Shown here: piece after piece, positions 33,006-45,400 of the stretch
How positions within the stretch are numbered: position 1 is the stretch's first letter
Layout of the letters: each line of letters begins with the position of its first letter
Assembly (NCBI GenBank): GCA_009733575.1
Contig: ML769389.1
Coordinates: 686,449 to 750,448, forward strand
Origin: Gymnopus androsaceus JB14
Lineage: Eukaryota > Basidiomycota > Agaricomycetes > Agaricales > Omphalotaceae
DNA length: 64,000 bases
Direction: 5' to 3'
Notes under the pieces: generated by a model
What the model was told of the DNA's origin: nothing
Database searches by the model: none
What the model saw: the letters and a program-made list of their open reading frames with translations, nothing else
Translations under genes and position numbers: made by a program

Positions 33006-34835
33006 ATGTTTGCCCCCACGGTAAGCCCCTTCTATCTTTTTGAACTCTGATTTATACTAATAAATATGTTTGTGGTAGTTCAATCATCCCATCCATTCAC
33101 TTATTTCTTGTCTCGAAGTATCAGCACAGAGACTGAGTAACCACTTGTCTGAGGATCTTCTGTTCTTCCAGCCATTCAAGGCTTCCGATAGCAATTCCTG
33201 CTCTCCGCTTATTCCACCAATCCTTTTATCTCCACATCCTTTTGCATTCTCTGCCCAGCCCTTAGCTGTGCTGAAGGTGGAGCATCCAGCTGCAACCTGC
33301 ATAGATCTTACTCTCTCTCCAAAAATAGGCATTGTTCACTCACACAGCCTTTGAGTAAAGTATGAACTGGACACTATAGACCTTACCAAGTGTCTCGCAA
33401 CTGAAAAGCCATCCAGTCTCGTCAAGTCTGAACCCGACATCATCTCCTTGATCTCAGACAATGAGGATTGTGCCATGCTTGATCTGGTTCTTGATATCAA
33501 ACCCTATTCTCCTTTGACTGTCCATCCAGCTCCGAAAATAGCTAATACAGTTCTGAGGCTTGGTTCTGTATTTCCAAGCTGGGAGGATGCTTGTGACACT
33601 GTATTCACTGCTGAAGAGAAACTCGGTCACATCTGGAAGATTGATCAGTTGAAGAAGGATCTATCAGGATCACTAAGAAGGTCACTCTTTGGTGTCACCA
33701 CGCAGGCCTACATATCCCGCGCCATTTGAAATCAATTGATCCTTCAGACCATTGGTGAGGGAAGAGCATGAAAACGGATTGCACTGCTCACATCAACATC
33801 AATCGCATTGTAACTGGAATGTGGCATCTAACCTTCATCAACCATCTTCACAACCATGACCGTGAGATCCCTTTCGGTGGTAAAGCTCCTCGGAGACCTG
33901 TTCCTGCTCAATGAAAGCTGGTAGCAGCACTGGCGACAACAGGAAACATGTCCCATGACCAATTAGGAAAGGTCCTTTGTCATCAGCTTTCAGACCATCC
34001 TCTTGAGCCCCGTCAGTTATCGAACATCATTAACAAAGCTCGATCTGATGCTTGTGAAGAAGTTACTGCTCTCAGTGGAGACATTCCTGCCATTCTTCAT
34101 TTTATTTGCGAGCAGATCAAGGAGGGCCAGGACTGGCATTATGAGATCCTACTCAACACTCAACAAAAGGTCATTGGGCTGTGGTGGATGTTGCCTGGAC
34201 AGGTCAAACTGCTTCGTCGCTACTGGGACCTCTTGTTAAATGATAATTCATATAACAGAAATCAGTATGGGTACCTGACTAATATCGGAATCATCATTGC
34301 TGGTGATGGCACATCACGCAATGCTTGGTATGCTTTCCATGAAGCTGAAGATATTGATACACATAACTGGGTTTTCCGCTGTCATCTTGAGGTAGCGGGA
34401 TGACCACCTCTTTCACTTTTCATTGATCGGCATCCCTCACTCATTGCAAGTGCGACTATCACCATGCCTCTTACCAATCAAATCTACTGCCTTCACCACT
34501 TGGATGGGAATGTTGCTACACATTGCACCCTGCTTTAGGTGGTGATTGGCAGAGCTTTACCACTGAGTTCTGGGAGGTATACCATTCCATTTCGCCGCAG
34601 GAATTTGATCTTAAATAGGCAAAACTTCTCAAACATTTTCCTGCTCCCTCTGTTGTCCGTTATCTGGAGGCAGAGATCTATCCTTGCAGAGATTGCTGGG
34701 CTTGGGCCTGGATCAGTACCCATTTCACAGCTGGTATACGGACCACTGGGCATGTAGAAGTCAAAAACCAAGTGACGAAGGCACTTAGTGGGCCAAAGAT
34801 GACTTTCTTCCAAGTGTTTAAGCCCTTGTACAATT
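33006..34835 (+). pseudogene. Ulp1/MULE gene, part 3: MULE-type transposase
   Basis: Continues KDYNM as FAPT, then intron 33021-33078, then a Ser/Pro-rich linker with SUMO-interaction-like motifs CIDLTLSPK (about 33300), TIDLTKCL (33380) and DIISLISDNED (33440). A FAR1/WRKY-like DNA-binding region follows: LGSVFPSWEDACDTVF, EEKLGHIW, then in another frame DCTAHININR and NHLHNHDREIPFGG. The MULE core is LEPRQLSNIINKARSDA, LWWMLPGQVKLLRRYWDLLL, NDNSYNRNQYGYL, AWYAFHEAEDIDTHNWVFRC, FIDRHPSLIASATITMP and YCLHHLDGNV. It ends near IRTTGHVEVKNQVTKAL and FKPLYN, where the Helitron begins. Several stops and shifts are present. The DDE Asp/Glu positions cannot be fully verified because of them. Confidence 0.85.
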
Positions 34836-37800
34836 TTCTGAGGCTCAGAATACTGATCAGCTTGTCTAAAATTTCCTAATGGAGATCCACACAGTTACAA
34901 GTCTTGGTGAAAATCCCACACTAAACCTGACATCTAAGAACCAAGTTTCCTTACATGAAGTAAGGACTCGGAAAATTCCCTACACTGAAGCACATCCAGC
35001 CTATGGCAAAAAAGTACAGATTAAATGGGACCAAAAACATTCAACAATCCCCAACTTTGTTGGATGATATTTCCCTAAGCAATGCCAGGAAGGCAAAAAT
35101 GATTTCTTCTATGCTTCCATGCTACTATTGCTCAAATCATGGTGCAATGCTAATGACCTGAAGGGCTCATCAGTCATGGGAGGATGCATATAACACATTC
35201 ATAACCTCTACATCTCAAAACAACCGAGATATTGTGGAAGGGATACAATTTCTTCACAGTTGTCAGCATGCTGCAGAATTAGCTCAGGAATCCAAAGGAC
35301 ATGAGGCAATTGTGGCAGCTGAAAAAGCAGCGCAATTGGAAGAGAATATGAATGAATTATTTGAGTTACAGAATGATGACTCAGAGGAGGCAGGTGGGCT
35401 GCAGATGTCAAAAGCTGGACTTGAAATCCTCAAATCAAGCCTTCAGCCTACAGTTGAAAATAATTGGGGTCATGCAGCAGTGATTGTTGCACAAGGCAGT
35501 GGCATACTCCCGTGAGATGCTGACATGCACTGGGAAGTGGGAAGAGGTCAACCAGTGAATGCATCAGGTGATGACCTTCAAAACCTTTTAAAGTGGCAGA
35601 CACAAATGGATAATAATACCAATATGCAGAGTATTGGTGAGACAGGGGGTGAGGGTGATGAGCAAGAACAGAGGGAACACAGCTCTAATTATGGAAAAGT
35701 TCATGACAGGAAAGGCACAAAAAAAAAGGTGGCACATGAGTTGAGGTGCCGCCAAAATCCAGTGTAGAAAACTCAGTTGGAGGGAGTAACATCATTTTAC
35801 ATCAGCAAAACCTGGTTGTTCGCTGGAGCTCTGAGAGCATTGAATTGAGCTCTGGAGACCTCTGGCTGCTCTGGCTGCTCTGAAGCTGCCATCAGCCAAA
35901 CCTGCATATTTGCTGGAACAGTCAGAGCATTGAATTGCACTCTGAAGAGCTCTGGAGATCTCTGACTGCTCTGGTTGATCTGAGCAGACAACAGCTGTCG
36001 GACTTGAATGTCAGTTAAGTGACATAAAAGGAAATGGTTGCCAGGCCCTTCCTTTTACATCACATAACCGACAGAATGGCCACCCAATGCTGTAAACTGT
36101 CAGGACATCATATAAAGGTGTCGCCATTCAACTCAAAGTTTAATGTTGACTTGTATTTTTTTTTTCTTCCTTCCCTGGCCCTCCATTGTCGTAACGCGGT
36201 CCCACTTTCCCTCCTCTTACTGTAAGTTCATATCCCTTTTCAGCATCAATTCACTTATACTTTGGAAATGGCTATTAGCTGTAGGGCAGAGGCTGGCTTG
36301 GTGAACGGGACTCTAAGTTTATTATGTAGTACTATAGTAGTACCTTGTCCAACTCCCCTCGGAAGTGTATGAATAACAATAAAATGCTTACTTTTTCTAT
36401 TATTATTGCATGTGAAAAATTTGATATGTAAATTTTCGATTGAATGGGGCTCGGTAACCTGAATTGTCAAATGATGGGTGGTCTCCAGAGAGCTCCAGAG
36501 AACTCAATAGTCCTCCAGAGCTTCCTGGAATTACTATCCTTGCTACAGCAGCTCCAGAAGCTATGGGTGCTCTGGAGCTCTCTGGAGACCACCCAGGTTT
36601 TGCTGATGCTAGAGGAAGCCGAAGCCACCCTTCCAACACTTGACATATCCAAACTACAGCCAGATTAGCTATGCATATATGAGATAGTTTTGTGGCACTT
36701 GGAACAGAGCTTAGGTAAGTAAATCAATAAATTTAGATGTAATCCAAATGTAACTGATGTACCACAGCTGGAAATAGTCCTCCTCCATTGTTTATGGTTC
36801 TCCATGGAGAAGGGGGCACAGGAAAGTCAAGAGTTATTCAAACAATTACAAAAATATTTGAACTAAAGGCAGCAACATCTCAGCTCTTGAAGTCAGCATA
36901 CACTGGAATAGCAGCATTGCTTATTGATGGAAAGACACTTCATAACATTGGAAACATACCAGTGGACAAATCTGTGGAACGGAAAGCCAAAGGAATTAGT
37001 AATGACTCCAAAATAAAAATAAAAGTTGCAAGACTTCTGGGAACCATATAAATATCTCATTATTGATGAATGTTCCATGATCTCATGTGAGTTTCTGGTG
37101 GAATTGGAGAAAAATATCAGTATTGGGAAACAGAACATTCAGAATGAACCAACCTTTGGAGGATTGAACATCCTCCTTTGCAGAGACTTCCATCGATTTC
37201 CGCCTGTTGCAGCTCCAAATGATGGTCTTTATATGCCTGCTCAACCCGGACATGACAAACTTGAGCAGTGTGTAGGTCAAACACTTTATGAAGAGCTCTC
37301 AACTGTGGTTATTCTGAAGGAGCAAATGAGAGTGGTGGATTGAGAATGGAAAGAAATGCTTACAAGGTTGCAATATGGGTGCATCACAAAGCAGGACATC
37401 GAAATGTTGAGGGGTCAAATTGTGAAGCACACCAATGATCCAGGTGCCACCAACTTTGACACTGAAAGATGGAACAATGTGTCACTTGTGACACCACAAC
37501 ACAGAGTTCATAGGGCTTGGAATGAAATGGCATTACAAAAGCACTGTCATAAGACACAGGGGAGAATTTACATCTGTTGTGCAGAGGATACAGTGAAAGG
37601 TGCAGAGCTTAATCTTGCAGAGGAGTATGCAATGGCTCTGCGGAGTAGCCAGAGAACAAAAAGCAGCAAAAAATGAAACAAAATCTGATCTACCAGAGAC
37701 AGTGTCATTTGCAATTGGGGCTTGTGTAATGGTTGTCCAAAACATCAACACAGATTTGGACTTAGCTAATGGTGCACATGGAACTATTGTTGATATCATT

Positions 37801-38334
37801 CTACGTCCAGACAAATGAACTCCTAAAGATGATGAAAATGTGGTCAAGTTAAAACACTTACCGCTTTACATGCTAGTAAAGCTTGACCGGACACATGTTT
37901 CACAGCTGGAGGGATTAGAGGACAAGGTGATTCCAATACAGCCCTCACAACAGATTATGCGGATCTTAGTGCTACAGAAATGGGGAAATGCGGTAGCACA
38001 TACAGTGAAACGCAGACAATATCCAATGACACTTGCATATGCATTTACAGATCACTGCTCACAGGGACAGACAATTGTTCCCATCATAGTGGATATAGTG
38101 ACACCACCAAGTGCAACATTAAATTTATTCAACATTTATGTTGCATTATCAAGGAGTTCTGGGCGGGACACACTAAGACTCCTTTGGGACTTTGATCCAA
38201 TGATACTGATGAAGGGTCACTCACCGGAGCTGCTACAAGAGGTTGATAGACTGGAGAAGTTGAATGAAGAGACATTGAAGTGGTGGAAAGAAATGAAAAG
38301 TAGGGTGTCTGAAAGTGATAATCAAATAAGTTAG
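34836..38334 (+). pseudogene. Helitron helicase remnant (second copy, PIF1-like), interrupted
   Basis: Begins with the Rep-to-helicase linker: HPAYGKKVQIKWDQKHSTIP, NFVG, then after a stop LLLLKSWCNANDLKGSS, NRDIVEGIQFLHSCQHAAEL and an acidic region. An inverted-repeat element interrupts it (35801-36608). The PIF1 helicase resumes at 36788 with Walker A HGEGGTGKSRVIQTI, then LIIDECSMIS (Walker B), FGGLNILLCRDFHRFPPVA, and motif IV-VI blocks ending YPMTLAYAFTDHCSQGQT and LFNIYVALSRSSGRDTL at about 38160. In-frame stops at 37342, 37674 and 37816 and shifts mark it as inactive. It directly follows the MULE sequence at about 34836, probably inserted into it. This copy is clearly different from the one at 6475-7688. 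Confidence 0.88.
35801..36608. mobile_element. TIR element inside the Helitron, with CATCAGCAAAACCTGG termini
   Basis: Left end CATCAGCAAAACCTGG (about 35800) and right end CCAGGTTTTGCTGATG (to 36608) are perfect 16-bp inverted copies. The left 200 bp is a tandem duplication of a unit of about 90 bp (from 35800 and 35889), and CTCTGGAG motifs recur at both ends. No transposase. No convincing target duplication was found. Inside, 36140-36230 is pyrimidine-rich. Confidence 0.65.
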
Positions 38335-39079
38335 GATTTTAGAATACATGCTTAGTATTAGAGTGTAGACAATACATGATGCCGAGTGAGCACAATGAAT
38401 TATATTAAAGGGCAGAAGTGTAAGTTGCAATTAGGCACTTGTTTACATGCCAGCCATTGTTTGTACATTATTTGCAAAAAAGGGTGGGAAAAATAATTAC
38501 AATGGTGGAAGGACCTTGACAATTCTACAAAGTACATTCTTTCCTAGTTTGATGTATTCCTATCCCTAATCACTGTTTGAACTTGTGGTTCACCAGTGGC
38601 TCTTCCAGTGCGCAAATATCTAGATATTCTACACTGACCTTAGCATTGGCAACATTATGATCAGCATAGGTTTTCAACGCTTCAATAATTATAAGCTTAG
38701 AATTGTACATTTGAGTAAATTACTAAATAGCAAGTGCTGATCGTATCATCACAGACAGGCAGAGACCAATGAAGTATGGTAGAAATATGAAGAAAAGAGA
38801 GAACAGAGCCACCACACTGTAATTCTTTATCACCAAAAGCCAACCAAGTTATGCCTACTAATTATCATCCTATTTGAATCCCAAGCCTCCCAGATTGCTC
38901 CAATAATGGGAGTTGCCCTTTAAGCAGCTCCCTAGAAGCACTTGGAACTTGGCCAAATAACCTGAAATCTACCATTTCGAGTAAAGCAAATTCCGGTTTC
39001 TCAAACAGTGCATCAATTGCAGACCAACAGCCCCACGGAGCTTCCCCATCGCTATCACAGTGGAGCCCCAGATCAATGA
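38335..39079. other. No gene recognised
   Basis: Intergenic sequence between the Helitron helicase and the F-box-like gene. No Helitron 3' hairpin plus CTRR end could be identified with confidence. Confidence 0.45.
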
Positions 39080-40050
39080 TTATATGTTATAAAGGAAACT
39101 TATACTTGTCTTGGCTGAGGAGAGGTCTGAAAAGCGCTTGAATTTTAGGGGGGACCGTGTTAGCGAGAGATTTTCCAGGTGGAGGACCCTTAGGTTGGGT
39201 GTGTGTGCAAGATGGTTATTGGACTCTAGAAAACATGGCAAATAAGAAATTATCCAACAAAAAAGTAATTGTGATGCACCTTTTGCATTCAAAAATATGA
39301 AATCTAGCTTCAAAGTTCTGAGATTCCCTCCAGTGTATTGCATCAGGCCAATAATTCCCAAAGACCACAAATAACCTCAAAGGTGTAACAACTATAGATC
39401 CCGAACTTCAAATGGACACGAGTCCTGCAGAAGCCAATCTATGAAGGGATGACTATGGACCAACTTCAGTTCTTCAAGGTGTATAGACCTTGGAGCACTC
39501 CCTGTGCTTTCCATTGGCAAGTTATAGTCAGTGCATGACGCAGATACATCCATGACCTTCAAATGCCTTGCACAAGTTAACAAAGCTGCGAGTTCAATAA
39601 ATGTCAACATGAACAACAATTTGAAATGGATTTGTGTCAGAGAAGGAGACTGAAACATTCCCGTCAGTTCTGCTTTAAGTACAGGCAATAAACGGGTCCA
39701 ATCAATGGAATAGAGTGTAAGATTGTTCACATTGGAGAGCCAGTGAACAACATTAGCTGTAGCAACATCTCCCCTTGTTGCCATGCAATAAATTCCCAGG
39801 GACCGCACATACAACGCCAGACGGGGTTGAGCATTGAAAGCAAAAATTAGTTGTTCAGTAGTCTTCAGATATTCCATGATCATAGAAGGATCGAGAACTA
39901 TTTGTCAAAAAATGCCACGCTGCAAAGAGCGGACCCAAGCCCTTCCAACGAGTGCACATTTGATAAGAGTAGCTCTATCAGAGTGAGAGTGAAGCTTGCC
40001 AATGATAGAGTCTACCAGTTTGTTAGGTAGTGGTGGTGGGATCCCTGTGT
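39080..40050 (-). pseudogene. F-box-like/leucine-rich protein gene, 5' end disrupted by Ty3/gypsy
   Basis: Minus strand. The F-box-like start LPNKLVDSIIGKLHSHSDRA, LIKCALVGRAWVRSLQ is at about 40030-39905. A one-base slip or TGA at a T-run near 39905 shifts to the main frame (39883-39392): LALYVRSLGIY, VVHWLSNVNNLTLYSIDW and repeated Leu-rich strands (HLEELKLVHSHPF). An intron-like break leads to 39370-39080 with GNLRTLKLDF and NLRVLHLENLSL. The layout matches the large family of basidiomycete F-box proteins used in SCF ubiquitin ligases. Its upstream part runs directly into a truncated gypsy RNase H (KPDSL then RLGLILYTGIPPP), so its promoter is gone. Confidence 0.7.
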
Positions 40051-40059
40051 ATAAAATTA

Positions 40060-41644
40060 AGCCAAGTCTCAGACTGTCTGGTTTCCCCCCAAGTCGACCC
40101 GGTTGATAGTTTATTATGAAGTCAAAACTGGACAGGAACTCGGACCATCTGGCCTGCCTCCGGCTGAGTTGCTTGGTGGTTGTAAAAAATTGTAGGTTAT
40201 TGTGGTCCGTATAAACCTGGACAGTGTATATTGCACCTTCTAGGTAAGATCTCCACTGCTTGAATGACTCCACAATCACTAACATTTCTTTGTCATAGAT
40301 ATCGTAGTTTAATTTGGCACTGATCATGGATTGTGCAAAGAATGCAACGGGGTGAATTTCATTGGTATCGGGGTGTGGTTGGGACACTATTGCTGTGATA
40401 GCATAATCTGGGGCATCAGATTCCACAATAATTGGTAAGGCTGTGTCGAAATGGCGTAAAATAGGTGCATTGGCGAACACTTCCTTCAATAAGTCAAAAT
40501 CCGATTGAAACTGGGCTGACCACATCCAAGGGGTATTTTTGCCAGTCAAATGGGTGAGAGGTTTCACGATACCCAAATAATTGTCAATAAAGTGTCTATA
40601 GAAATTCGCAAATCCCAAGAACAACTGCAGTTCTTTGACAGTCATTGGCACTGGCCAATCCAGGATAACCTGAACCTTCTTGGGGTCCATTTTTACTCCA
40701 TTTGGCGTAATAATTACCCCTAAGTATTCCATGGAGTCCATATGAAACTCGCATTTTTCAGGCTTAGCATGTAGGTTATGTTCCTGAAGTCTTTCCAATA
40801 CACATCGTACATGTTTCTGATGCTGCTGCATGTTATTGGAAAATATTAAGATGTCGTCAAGGTAGACAATCACGAACTGATCCACCATATCATGGAAAAA
40901 ATTGTTCATAAAGTGTTGGAAGATGGAGGGGGCATTGGTCAGTCCAAATGGCATGACCAGGTATTCAAAGGATCCATATTGCATTCAAAATGCAGTCTTC
41001 CACTCATGTCCTTCCGCAATGTGTACATTGTAGTACCCATCTCGTAAGTCTATTTTAGAGTATACTTTTGCACTGTGGAGCTGATCTATTAGGTTGCCAA
41101 TAAGTGGGAGAGGGTATTGATCCTTTTGAGTGAGTTTATTCAGGGCTCAATAGTCAACGCACAATCGGAGTCTGCTACCCTTCTTCTTCACGAATAGTAC
41201 TGGGGCCCCCACTGGGGAATTTGAAGACCGAATGAAGCCTTTGGCCAACATGTCGTTGATGTAAGTTTTTAATGCTTTTAGCTCGACTTCTGACATGTTA
41301 TATAATTTCCCTATTGAGGGCAGCTTATTATCCTTGGTCTCGATTTTTATATTGTATGACCAATGTTCTGCCAATTTCAAGGCTTCCCCGGCTGAGAATA
41401 CTTTTACATAGTCATGGTATTCTGCAGGTACGTGTTTCTTCATCGCTTCATGTGTGTCATCCCTCATTCCTACCCCCGAGATACTAGGCTCCCCTGGGGG
41501 CTCATTTGGTCCCACACAGGCTTTCAAGGTCTCGTTCTCTGAGGATATTGTTTCGTGGAATGGTTGTACGTAGATAAGGTAAGTTTTGCAGCCTTCCTGC
41601 ATCATATCATGGAAAGGTTGAGCAGCGAGGGTCGAGACTTCCAC
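40060..41644 (-). pseudogene. Reverse transcriptase/RNase H of gypsy element 1
   Basis: 41644-41150 holds the N-terminal fingers (PVGAPVLFVKKKGSRLRLCV, DY). After TGA at 41147-41149, an ALNKLTQKDQYPLPLI block follows; a second TGA at 40985-40987 precedes MQYGSFEYLVMPFGLTNAPS. The catalytic YLDD box is intact (IVYLDDILIFSNN). RNase H: HFDTALPIIVESDAPDYAIT, AKLNYDIYDKEMLVIVESFK, VYTDHNNLQFFTT. It ends at NYQPGRLGGKPDSL. Both TGA codons replace conserved Arg residues (VDYRALN, TAFRxxYG). Confidence 0.92.
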
Positions 41645-41680
41645 TCCCTCGTAGTTGGACCGGTTCTTTCCCTGTAAGTG

Positions 41681-42418
41681 TCATTGATACTCGGTTTCAG
41701 TCATCAAGACTGGCCAAGTGAGTGCCAGTCCTGGTATTGGATTGCTATCCTCCTCAACTTCCTCCATTGTTACGGAAACTATTGTTGTCCGCTGTTGGGT
41801 TCTCTGCAATTCTATCCTGACAGTTCTCTCTCTTAGGTATTCTGGGTATTTCCACTCCTCGATTAGGAGGGGATCACTTAGTCCCAATTTTGGCAACCCA
41901 GGCTCTTCCTCTGTTTCTTCTTCAAGGGTCACTTCGCACCCTATTATATTTCCACTTCTTAGTTCCTTATTGGGGAGTACCATTGCAGAAAGCTGGGCAC
42001 CATTTTCCAGTGAGAACGTGAGTTTTTTCCAGTTGATGTTTGGGTTAAACTTTTGTAACCAGGGTAGACCTAGTACAAGCTGAGTGGAGGAGTGTAACTT
42101 AGTTATCAGAAAGGTTTCTTCATGTATGGTAGCATCATTGAATATGATGGGTATTTTCAAAGCATGCGTGATGTGGCCTGAAGAGCTCGCGCTTCTGTTG
42201 AACAAGGTTAAGGGGATAGGTTTAACCAAATGGTGTGTAAAGTTGTGATAGTTCTTTGATAGTTCCAAGTCAACGAAGTTTTTTGATGCACCAGAGTCAA
42301 TTAGGGTGGGTAGGGGCTCGGAATTAGAGCTTATTATTCGGGTTGTAGTGATAAAAGTGTTCTTTGATTTTGAAGATATAGTAATAGGTCCGGTTTTGTT
42401 GTCCATTACTGCATACAA
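41681..42418 (-). CDS. Retropepsin of gypsy element 1
   Basis: 245-codon minus-strand frame. The catalytic motif is in PLPTLIDSGASKNFVDLEL; TQLVLGLPWLQKFNPNINW is the conserved end of gypsy proteases. The C-terminal part is a linker to reverse transcriptase with Glu-rich and Val/Thr-rich segments. It would process the gag-pol polyprotein. It is open, unlike its neighbours. Confidence 0.85.
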   Translation of the reverse strand: MYAVMDNKTGPITISSKSKNTFITTTRIISSNSEPLPTLIDSGASKNFVDLELSKNYHNFTHHLVKPIPLTLFNRSASSSGHITHALKIPIIFNDATIHEETFLITKLHSSTQLVLGLPWLQKFNPNINWKKLTFSLENGAQLSAMVLPNKELRSGNIIGCEVTLEEETEEEPGLPKLGLSDPLLIEEWKYPEYLRERTVRIELQRTQQRTTIVSVTMEEVEEDSNPIPGLALTWPVLMTETEYQ

Positions 42419-42492
42419 TTGACAATCCGAGGGATGGTTCTCTTGACTCAGTCCTTGGCCTGGGTCCCCGAGTCGTTTTCCTGTTTCTCAAG

Positions 42493-45400
42493 TCATGCCT
42501 CCATTTCCAAATTTTCCAACTCAAGGATTAGGGAAATGTCTTCATCTTCACTCTCTCCTATTACTGTAAATGCTGCTCTTGCTTCAACCAATTCCTGTCC
42601 TTTGGTCAATTCATTACAACAAGTGCAATCCTCATCACAGTCCTTGCATGAGCAGTAGTCTGTGGTAGCCCCTTTCAATACCACTCTTTTGTCATGATCC
42701 CTTCTGATGTGTCCTGGCTTCCCACAACGAATGCAGAGTCCTTCTCTCATTCTCTGATTTCGCTCTTCTCTTGAAACAGGTGCTGTACTTTCCTGCGGCT
42801 CATTGAGACCCATATCCGCTAGTTTGGCTTGTGCATTTGGAGCACCCGTGTTCCTATTTGCATTATTAAACCTATTGTAGTGGTTTGAGTAAGTGTTTTG
42901 TTGAGGTCTTGATCCCATCACTGCATTTGTGGTATTTGCATTTTGCGTAGGTCTTGCTCCTGTTGCAGCACTAGATTCGTTTGTGGTAGCGTTAGCTGAC
43001 TCTCCCCCCATGTTAGGATACTGGTTATAGGTGCTAGCCAGTCCAGCTTCCTCAAAAGCTTCTCAGGCACTGTCCAAGTCTAATAGACAGTCCACAACGT
43101 CAATGTAAGTGGCGGGAATTCGTCCAACATTAGTGAGTCTGTTGCAGAGATCTCTACATATTTGCTTGAGAAGGTGAAAACATAGAGCGTGGTTGTTATA
43201 TTCAGTTTTGAGGGACGCATCTTCAAATCAGACTAGGAAGTCTGCAAACATCTCACCAGATTTCTGAATGGTGTTATCAAGGGCTGCTTGGGAAGTTAGC
43301 TGTTTGTTGTGTAGTCCAAACATTTGGCCAAAAAGGTCCAAGAACTCTTCCCACTCATGAAGAGCCAGTATGTATCCCCCCATTCCAATGCCAATTTCTC
43401 TCTCTACCAGATTTTGGTAGTAGATGCGGCACCAGTAAGCCATGAGGATGCATATTGGACCTTAGATTCAGTTGTTTCGTAAATGGTGGGTTTGGCCATA
43501 AACATTTGGTAACAATTGGAGATGAAAGTCCTCCATAGTTATCAGTTAGTACCGTCGAAATGGTCCAGCTTTCTAATCTTGAGCTTTAACTCTCAAGCTA
43601 ATCTTCCTGTGTCTCCATTGCCATTTCCTCCATTAGGAGTCCCTGGAGGTCCTGGTGGTCCTGGGGCTCCCGGTGGACCCGGAGCTCCTGGGTTACCCTG
43701 ATATCCTCAATGACCTGGGGGTCCCGGCGGACCCAGGGGGCCTGGAGGGCCAGGAGGTCCTCCTCCCATACGTTGTCCATCCCTTCAAGACTGATTAGAG
43801 ACATTCAAGTTTCTTGATGGTGGATTAGAAGGCAGATTGGGTGGTGGAGGTGGAGGTAGTGGTACAGAGTTGTTGAAATCAACATGGCCGTAGTTGTTAT
43901 TGTCTTTGGGATGAGAATACGCCGAGTGGAAGGATTCCACTTTGTCTTCTTCATTATCAAACCCCGAGTTGATTGGAAATTGGCGAAAGCCTGCAGCTAA
44001 ATTCAAAGGGTCAGTCCTTTCTCTCCATTTTCCCTTTGCTGTTATGCTAAATCAAGCGCTTCCTTTGTTTCTGTTACTTTGATTAGAATTGATGGGATTA
44101 TTATTAGCGAGATGAGGAGGAGTCTCTCAATCAAATGCCAAGCCTGTCCTAGATTGATCTGGGGCAGAATCTTGATCATGATTTCCCTATGGGATTCATA
44201 TTTGACAGAAGTTGTCCTCTTCCTCCTCCACCTTCTGGGAAATCGGATTTGATTCGGTTTCCTGTCTACTGATTTCCTCTGTTACTTCAGCAATCTTGGG
44301 TAATTGACTGGGCTGGGAGATTCTTGCCCTAGGCCCTTGTGGGTATGGGTATTGATGTTGGGAATCTTGAGCCCAAGTTGGCATGGCTCACAGAACTTGA
44401 CTGGGTGCTTCCCCGGGACTTTCTACAGGCACAAATTGCTGAGCAACTTGGGTGTGTGGAGATATCCCAAGTGGTAAAGTGGGCATGGGAGTATCATCCC
44501 TTCTAGGTGCGTTGTATATTGGAGTATTTGAATTCATATTTCTAATTTGCCGTCTATTGTATTCAGTGAATATCTGTCCGCGTACTCACGGATCATAGGC
44601 GTTAGCCTCTGCATCTGAGAGCTTGGCTAGGTCAGCCAGGGGCAATTCCCTTGGCTGGTTGAGTCTTGCTCTTAGGTTTGCGTTTACGCTTGTGATAGGT
44701 GCCTCCCTATCTTGGTTCCATGGTTGTCTTAACGGGGTATTACCTACTACAAATGGATTCGAGTTTACGCTTTGGGTGGAGTCAGCTAGTGATTGCCTTT
44801 GTCCCAGATGTCCTGGATTATTTGATACCACCCTCCTTTCATCAGTGAGTATTTCCTCTAACAGTTCCCTCTGTTCTTGCATGCTCATTAGATTGAGGGT
44901 GGCTCTCACTTGGTCTGGGGCTTGATCTACTAGCAACTGACCATTGTCTCCTGAATTTAGAGGTGATCTGCTTGGCGTAGGAGGGTGAATTAGTCGGTAC
45001 CAATTATAAGGTAGGCCCCAATGAATCTGTTCTGTGGTACTAACATTTATTGGATTTAGGTCAGCGTCAGGATATTGTAAGTAGACCTTGTCCATATTTA
45101 CGGTTTGTCGCAAAGTGTTGAATTCTTGTAGTATCGCCAGATCTTGGAATTGTTGAACTAGGTATGCTGGCATGTTGTTAAAGTCTAGTCTATCCAATCC
45201 CCTCACCAGTTGAATGGCAGTTATAGGGTTACTCAGATAGGTTGTATTGAGGCCCAATGTTTTGACAAACATCATAGCCCTTTCCGCAACATGATTGATG
45301 AATTCATGGCTGTCCTCTCCTTGGATATAGGCATTCCATTGCTCCAGAATTTCCACATGTTCATCCAGTATATCTGCTCTATTGTGAGAGCGGTCATTCA

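Noticed and set aside
43516..43701. Forward collagen-like frame
   Set aside because: It is the complement of the gag Gly-X-Y tract; only the minus strand continues into gag on both sides.
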